From positions 372,001 through 436,000 of the forward strand of contig JAMZAV010000072.1 in the NCBI GenBank assembly GCA_024449915.1: a stretch of 64,000 nucleotides of DNA, given 5' to 3'. Positions 60,481 to 64,000 of this stretch are shown here, one piece after another. The notes under the pieces were generated by a model that did not search any database, was not told the DNA's origin, and saw nothing but the letters and a program-made list of their open reading frames with translations. This stretch comes from Sweltsa coloradensis. Lineage: Eukaryota; Arthropoda; Insecta; Plecoptera; Chloroperlidae. The position numbers and the translations under genes were made by a program. Within the stretch, counting starts at the first letter, position 1, and every line of letters starts with the position of its first letter.

Positions 60481-61781
60481 ATGTTTATCTATTTAAATTC
60501 TTATGTTAACTTCAATCTGATCTCGCTGAAATATGGAGAAGAAGATAAAGCGAGACTTTGCCGTGAGTACAATGCAACTCCGGAGTCAGTCCAAGAAGGA
60601 GCACAAATGTCTCCACCAGCCAGCATCCAGTCGCTCCCGGAGGAGGTACTGCTTCACATCTTCTCGCACCTGACTGTCGGAGAACTGTGCAATACTGTGG
60701 CTAAGGTGTGTACACAGTGGGAGCGAATACACTGGGATCCCCAGCTATATCGCCTGCCCAGTGTTCTAAACAGGAGGGAAACCACAAACGAAATCTTCAG
60801 GTGTCTGAACGATGCACCATACTTAGGTCTCCCTATTTCGATGAGGAATACATAAGGAAAACCATTAAGAAATTTTTGGAGATTTACAACAAAGAATACC
60901 TTAATTATTATACAAGCGGCAATAAGGTTGACAAACAGTTTTATAAAGAAGTCGTCATAATGCTCGCTCATTTGACAATAGTGAATTTAAATTCTACGCC
61001 CAAAATTAAAAGATTTGTTATCACATCTCTTGAGCTTCTTCAATCAAGTGAAAGAGCTAAGGTTTCTCAAAAATGAAAATTATTCGGTCCGAACTAAATA
61101 ATGATGAGTTTGTTGCAATGTGTGACCAACTATGCGGGACTCTGCGAGTGTTGCATGTAAGAGTAGGCGTACTGTGGACTCTAGAAGGTGCAAGGACCAT
61201 AAGCAAGTGTACCCATCTAGAGGAATTGGCCATCTCATATCTATACTTATCGAACGAAGCCACTCGTAAATGTCTACTGCGCGATCTCCAGCATGTCAAG
61301 TCTACGCCGTCTCAGGTTTCAATACGATCAGTACATTGAAAGTAGTTTTTGGATTTCCATGTTTTCCAACAATTCTTTAAAAGAACTTACTTCACTTCAC
61401 CTTGAACTCGCTGATTTCGACGACGGCGTGGCTGTGGCCATAGGTGCCAACTTGAAGAACCTAACCGAGTTGCACCTCCAGTCGTGGTTTTCTCACAGCT
61501 ATGTTACCAGCGTGGGGTTGGCAGCCATCATAAAGGGATGTAACAAGCTGACAAAACTTCTGGTTCAATGTGAGGTGCGGGGCATTGTGCCGACCATCAT
61601 GTTGATACCGGAGTATTTACCGGGACTGAAGGAACTTTCTGTGAGAAGTCTACAACCCATTGGGATCTGTTGGCAGACTCCACTCAAAGAAAAGATGCCG
61701 GGACTTGTAATTCGGGAAAGACCCTTTAGACCGAACACACATGACTTTGGCCTAACTGTTGGCACGCCATTAAACCAATGA
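60481..61781 (+). pseudogene. F-box/leucine-rich-repeat gene copy 3, frameshifted
   Basis: The frame opens at ATG 60481; an internal ATG at 60607, just before the F-box, is the better match to the start of the other copies. F-box text: SLPEEVLLHIFSHLTVGEL, then VCTQWERIHWDPQLYR. The reading moves through frames 1, 0, 2 and 0, with breaks near 60800, 61070 and 61290. LRR-like text is spread over all of them (LTIVNLN, LRVLHVRV, LRRLRF, LTSLHLELADFDD, LTELHLQ). The C-terminal IPEYLPGLKELSVRS parallels IPQYLPGLWSL in copy 2. It ends TGA at 61781, with AATAAATAAA at 61961. It is much more diverged from copies 1 and 2 than those are from each other. Pseudogene, unless the indels are assembly errors. 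Confidence 0.65.
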
Positions 61782-62231
61782 AACCAAAATTTTAAAACGA
61801 TGCCTCTTAGGCCTTTAATTCGAATCACGCCGAGCCAAGTTGTCGTCTAGATGCTTCGAGACCCAGGTGGAGGCACAGAAGTTGCCATTGAATGACGTCA
61901 CTGATATCATAATTGATTTCTAACGTGGACAAGTCCGTTGATGAAACGTAATATTACCAAAATAAATAAAATATACATGTTTGTCATATAGGCCTACCAA
62001 CCATTATTATGAAGTTGATTGGTAAGAGTTGGCTATGTTATTTATGTATGTGCACGATGAATAAAAAAATCTAAGCATTTACCGGTATTTAACTATTTTT
62101 ATTTAACTTTTGTAAAATGAAAAGTGAAGATAGTAAGGATTTCATTTAAGAATCTCGCGGCTGGAATATAACAAAATGTCCTTATCAGTATACTAGGCCG
62201 AGACCTAGGAACTTTATTTCCATCTAATTTT

Positions 62232-63148
62232 CTAGGAAAACGCCAAATTCGTTGTTAGACGAGTGAGCGAGTCATGTGTTAAGCACCCGGGAACAGTTGC
62301 ATTTAAATTTGATAAGAATTATATACATATAACTAATAGGGTTTTGAGTTTAGTTGGTAGGCTACTTGGTATAAGGGCGCGTCAACTGTAAGTCCATAAT
62401 GCGCCACTCTAGCCCATGATAGGCTAGGGAGGAAAGCCCCATGCTGACTTGATCCAGCCTTAGGTAGGGTGATGAAAGAGAATGTTACCGGGTACTCAAT
62501 ACATGGCTCACTCACTCGTCTAACAACGACTTTTGCGTTTTCCTAGTATTATGTAATTTTAATTTAATGCAAGACCAAAGGCCTGTCTAAATTATTCTTG
62601 CTTAATTTCCATCTTTCCTTAGTTTTGCATTTCCCATTTGTTGGTTTTGATTGTTCTCATTGAGCAAGATAACATTAACATATCAAGCAATTGAATAGTA
62701 AATAGAAAGATTTATTAACTTCTGGATTGTATTTAAAAAATTACAAACATGTTTTGAAATGCATACAATACTGTGGAAAACATAGCCAGTACGAAATACG
62801 AGTAAAGATTGCAAGGTTTACTCAATCTCCCAGTGGAATTTAGGGGAACCTTGAGCGTGCAAGATTAAAACGACTTCTGTAAAAACAAAAGCATTGTTGT
62901 TTACCTACACATTTTAAGACAATTTTTCAATTTATTATTTCTTGTAGGTTAAAATCGCAACGGATTTTGATCATTTTGTTAGTAGTTCTCAGTTACCTGG
63001 TCACGGATGTCTGTTTAAAATTTCAGCTCAATCTATTTGGCAGTTCGGCCGTATGAGCCCGGACAGACAGACAGACAGACATTTATCAGACACATTAGTC
63101 ACGACGAAGGGCGTTATCAATCCTCATTCGCTTCGCTCACTCGTCTAA
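62232..63148 (-). mobile_element. family B element with palindromic unit
   Basis: The palindromic unit CTAGGAAAACGCCAAATTCG ... TTTTGCGTTTTCCTAG (62232-62547) is followed by about 150 bp without the tRNA-like segment. The family B body comes next (TTCTGGATTGTATTT, GTTTTGAAATGCATA, CAGACAGACAGACAGAC), ending CGCTTCGCTCACTCGTCTAA at 63148. Unlike most copies, the base before the left CTAG is T. Confidence 0.6.
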
Positions 63149-63885
63149 TTACATTGATTACATTAAATTTTGATATACCGTCTATTTTGCTTGATAATTT
63201 TGGTTACGTTTAAGCTTTTAATCATAGCAGTTGTGAAGTAATCTGAACTGAACAATCTTGTTGCGGCTTTATGTTCGTCTTGGGTGGTGGAAATGGGGGG
63301 GGGGGGGGTAGGGGGTAAAGTTATCATATAGCTGCGAAACTGCGTATTGTATTTTACTTGCGTTGAAAATCCTACAAAATTTTAATCAAGGATATATAAA
63401 CGAAACATTGTTAAAAATGAGATAGACGCCATATTGAATACAGTTCTCAATTTCCTTTCTTGCTTCACCGCGTTTTTCTGATTAAAATGTTTATTCGAGC
63501 AGTGGGAAACCAACAAGAATATACTTATTACTTTCAGCCTCAACACGAGGCACATTTTGTTTTTATGTTTGTTTAGCATCAACTTTTGAAGATTAAACAG
63601 CAATAGAATCATCAGTATCGAAGTCGATGTAATGTTTTGAAACAATATCGTAAAGTGTGACGTTCTATTAGAATGCACACAATAAGTAAAACGAGTAAAT
63701 GTTATCGCAAACGATTAAGAAAGTGCTTTTATTCATACATGCAATTTAAACAATGCACTTTTTATCGTTATTATGTGCAATAAATAAATAATATACTTGC
63801 TTCAAGGTTTTTATTTTCAAATAGCTATTCAGTTATGTTTTCGTTGAACATTTAACATGGGATATCGTATCATTATTTTTCCGAT
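63149..63885. other. no recognisable feature
   Basis: AT-rich sequence with a poly-G run at about 63295-63310. No gene is supported. Confidence 0.4.
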
Positions 63886-63907
63886 GACCAGGCACCTCCA
63901 CCAAAAT
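63886..63907 (-). repeat. copy 6 of 6 of the TGGTGGAGGTGCCGGGTC motif
   Basis: Minus strand, one mismatch (GCCTGG in place of GCCGGG). Shares flanks with copy 5 at 51138. Confidence 0.55.
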
Positions 63908-64000
63908 CATAAATGTTTTTTTTCTCTCTTTCGATTATATTTCCGACCGCTTTGATTGAGAATACGATGCGCGTTCATTTATTGTTTTTCCGCTTGTTGG

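Overview
This is AT-rich eukaryotic nuclear DNA from an invertebrate animal. The evidence is F-box/leucine-rich-repeat genes with AATAAA polyadenylation signals, a LINE (long interspersed non-LTR retrotransposon), tRNA- and 5S rRNA-derived SINEs (short interspersed elements), hAT elements and many microsatellites. I cannot name the phylum safely. An arthropod or a mollusc would fit, but no single-copy marker gene is visible. The window is a transposon-dense intergenic region, and no intact host gene was recognised.

The only host-gene-like sequences are three related intronless F-box/LRR copies: 26.9-28.0 kb (+), 46.7-44.1 kb (-) and 60.5-61.8 kb (+). All three are broken as the sequence stands. 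The first has a frameshift and a C-terminal deletion. The second has a 13-bp duplication, an in-frame stop and a 1.34-kb DNA transposon. The third has at least three frameshifts. The first two belong to an inverted segmental duplication that also carries downstream repeats. The only long open frame is the endonuclease/reverse-transcriptase ORF of a non-LTR retrotransposon (38.8-41.6 kb), inserted inside another repeat.

The most abundant elements are two families that look like non-autonomous rolling-circle transposons of the Helentron type. One end is TTGGATGAGCG or TTAGACGAGTGAGCG. The other end carries the inverted copy of that motif, then a small hairpin, then TTCCTAG, almost always followed by T. 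Full copies of family A are 566-794 bp and lie at 0.1, 7.0, 12.1, 22.8, 23.9, 38.7/42.0, 43.3 and 55.3 kb. Family B copies lie at 3.0, 26.2, 28.2, 37.3, 38.4, 43.0, 51.4, 59.9 and 62.2 kb. The duplicated F-box locus supplies an empty site for one family A copy and shows insertion without a target duplication.

Other blocks, left to right: a 5S-rRNA-derived SINE (5.9-6.3 kb); foldback elements at 4.2, 6.7, 11.4, 20.9, 31.0, 47.6 and 48.1 kb; a four-copy 78-bp minisatellite (11.1 kb); a (GCCT)n tract (14 kb); a 3.6-kb array of about 46 units of a different 78-bp minisatellite (17.2-20.8 kb); a hAT element with a transposase C-terminal remnant (21.7-22.6 kb); a Penelope-like remnant with a hammerhead-like core (30.0-30.3 kb); two nested hAT-type elements (31.9-32.9 kb); and a tandem 296-bp repeat carrying a full tRNA cloverleaf (48.4-49.1 kb). 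An 18-bp motif, TGGTGGAGGTGCCGGGTC, recurs six times across the window in mostly unrelated flanks. Long stretches between these blocks show nothing I can recognise.
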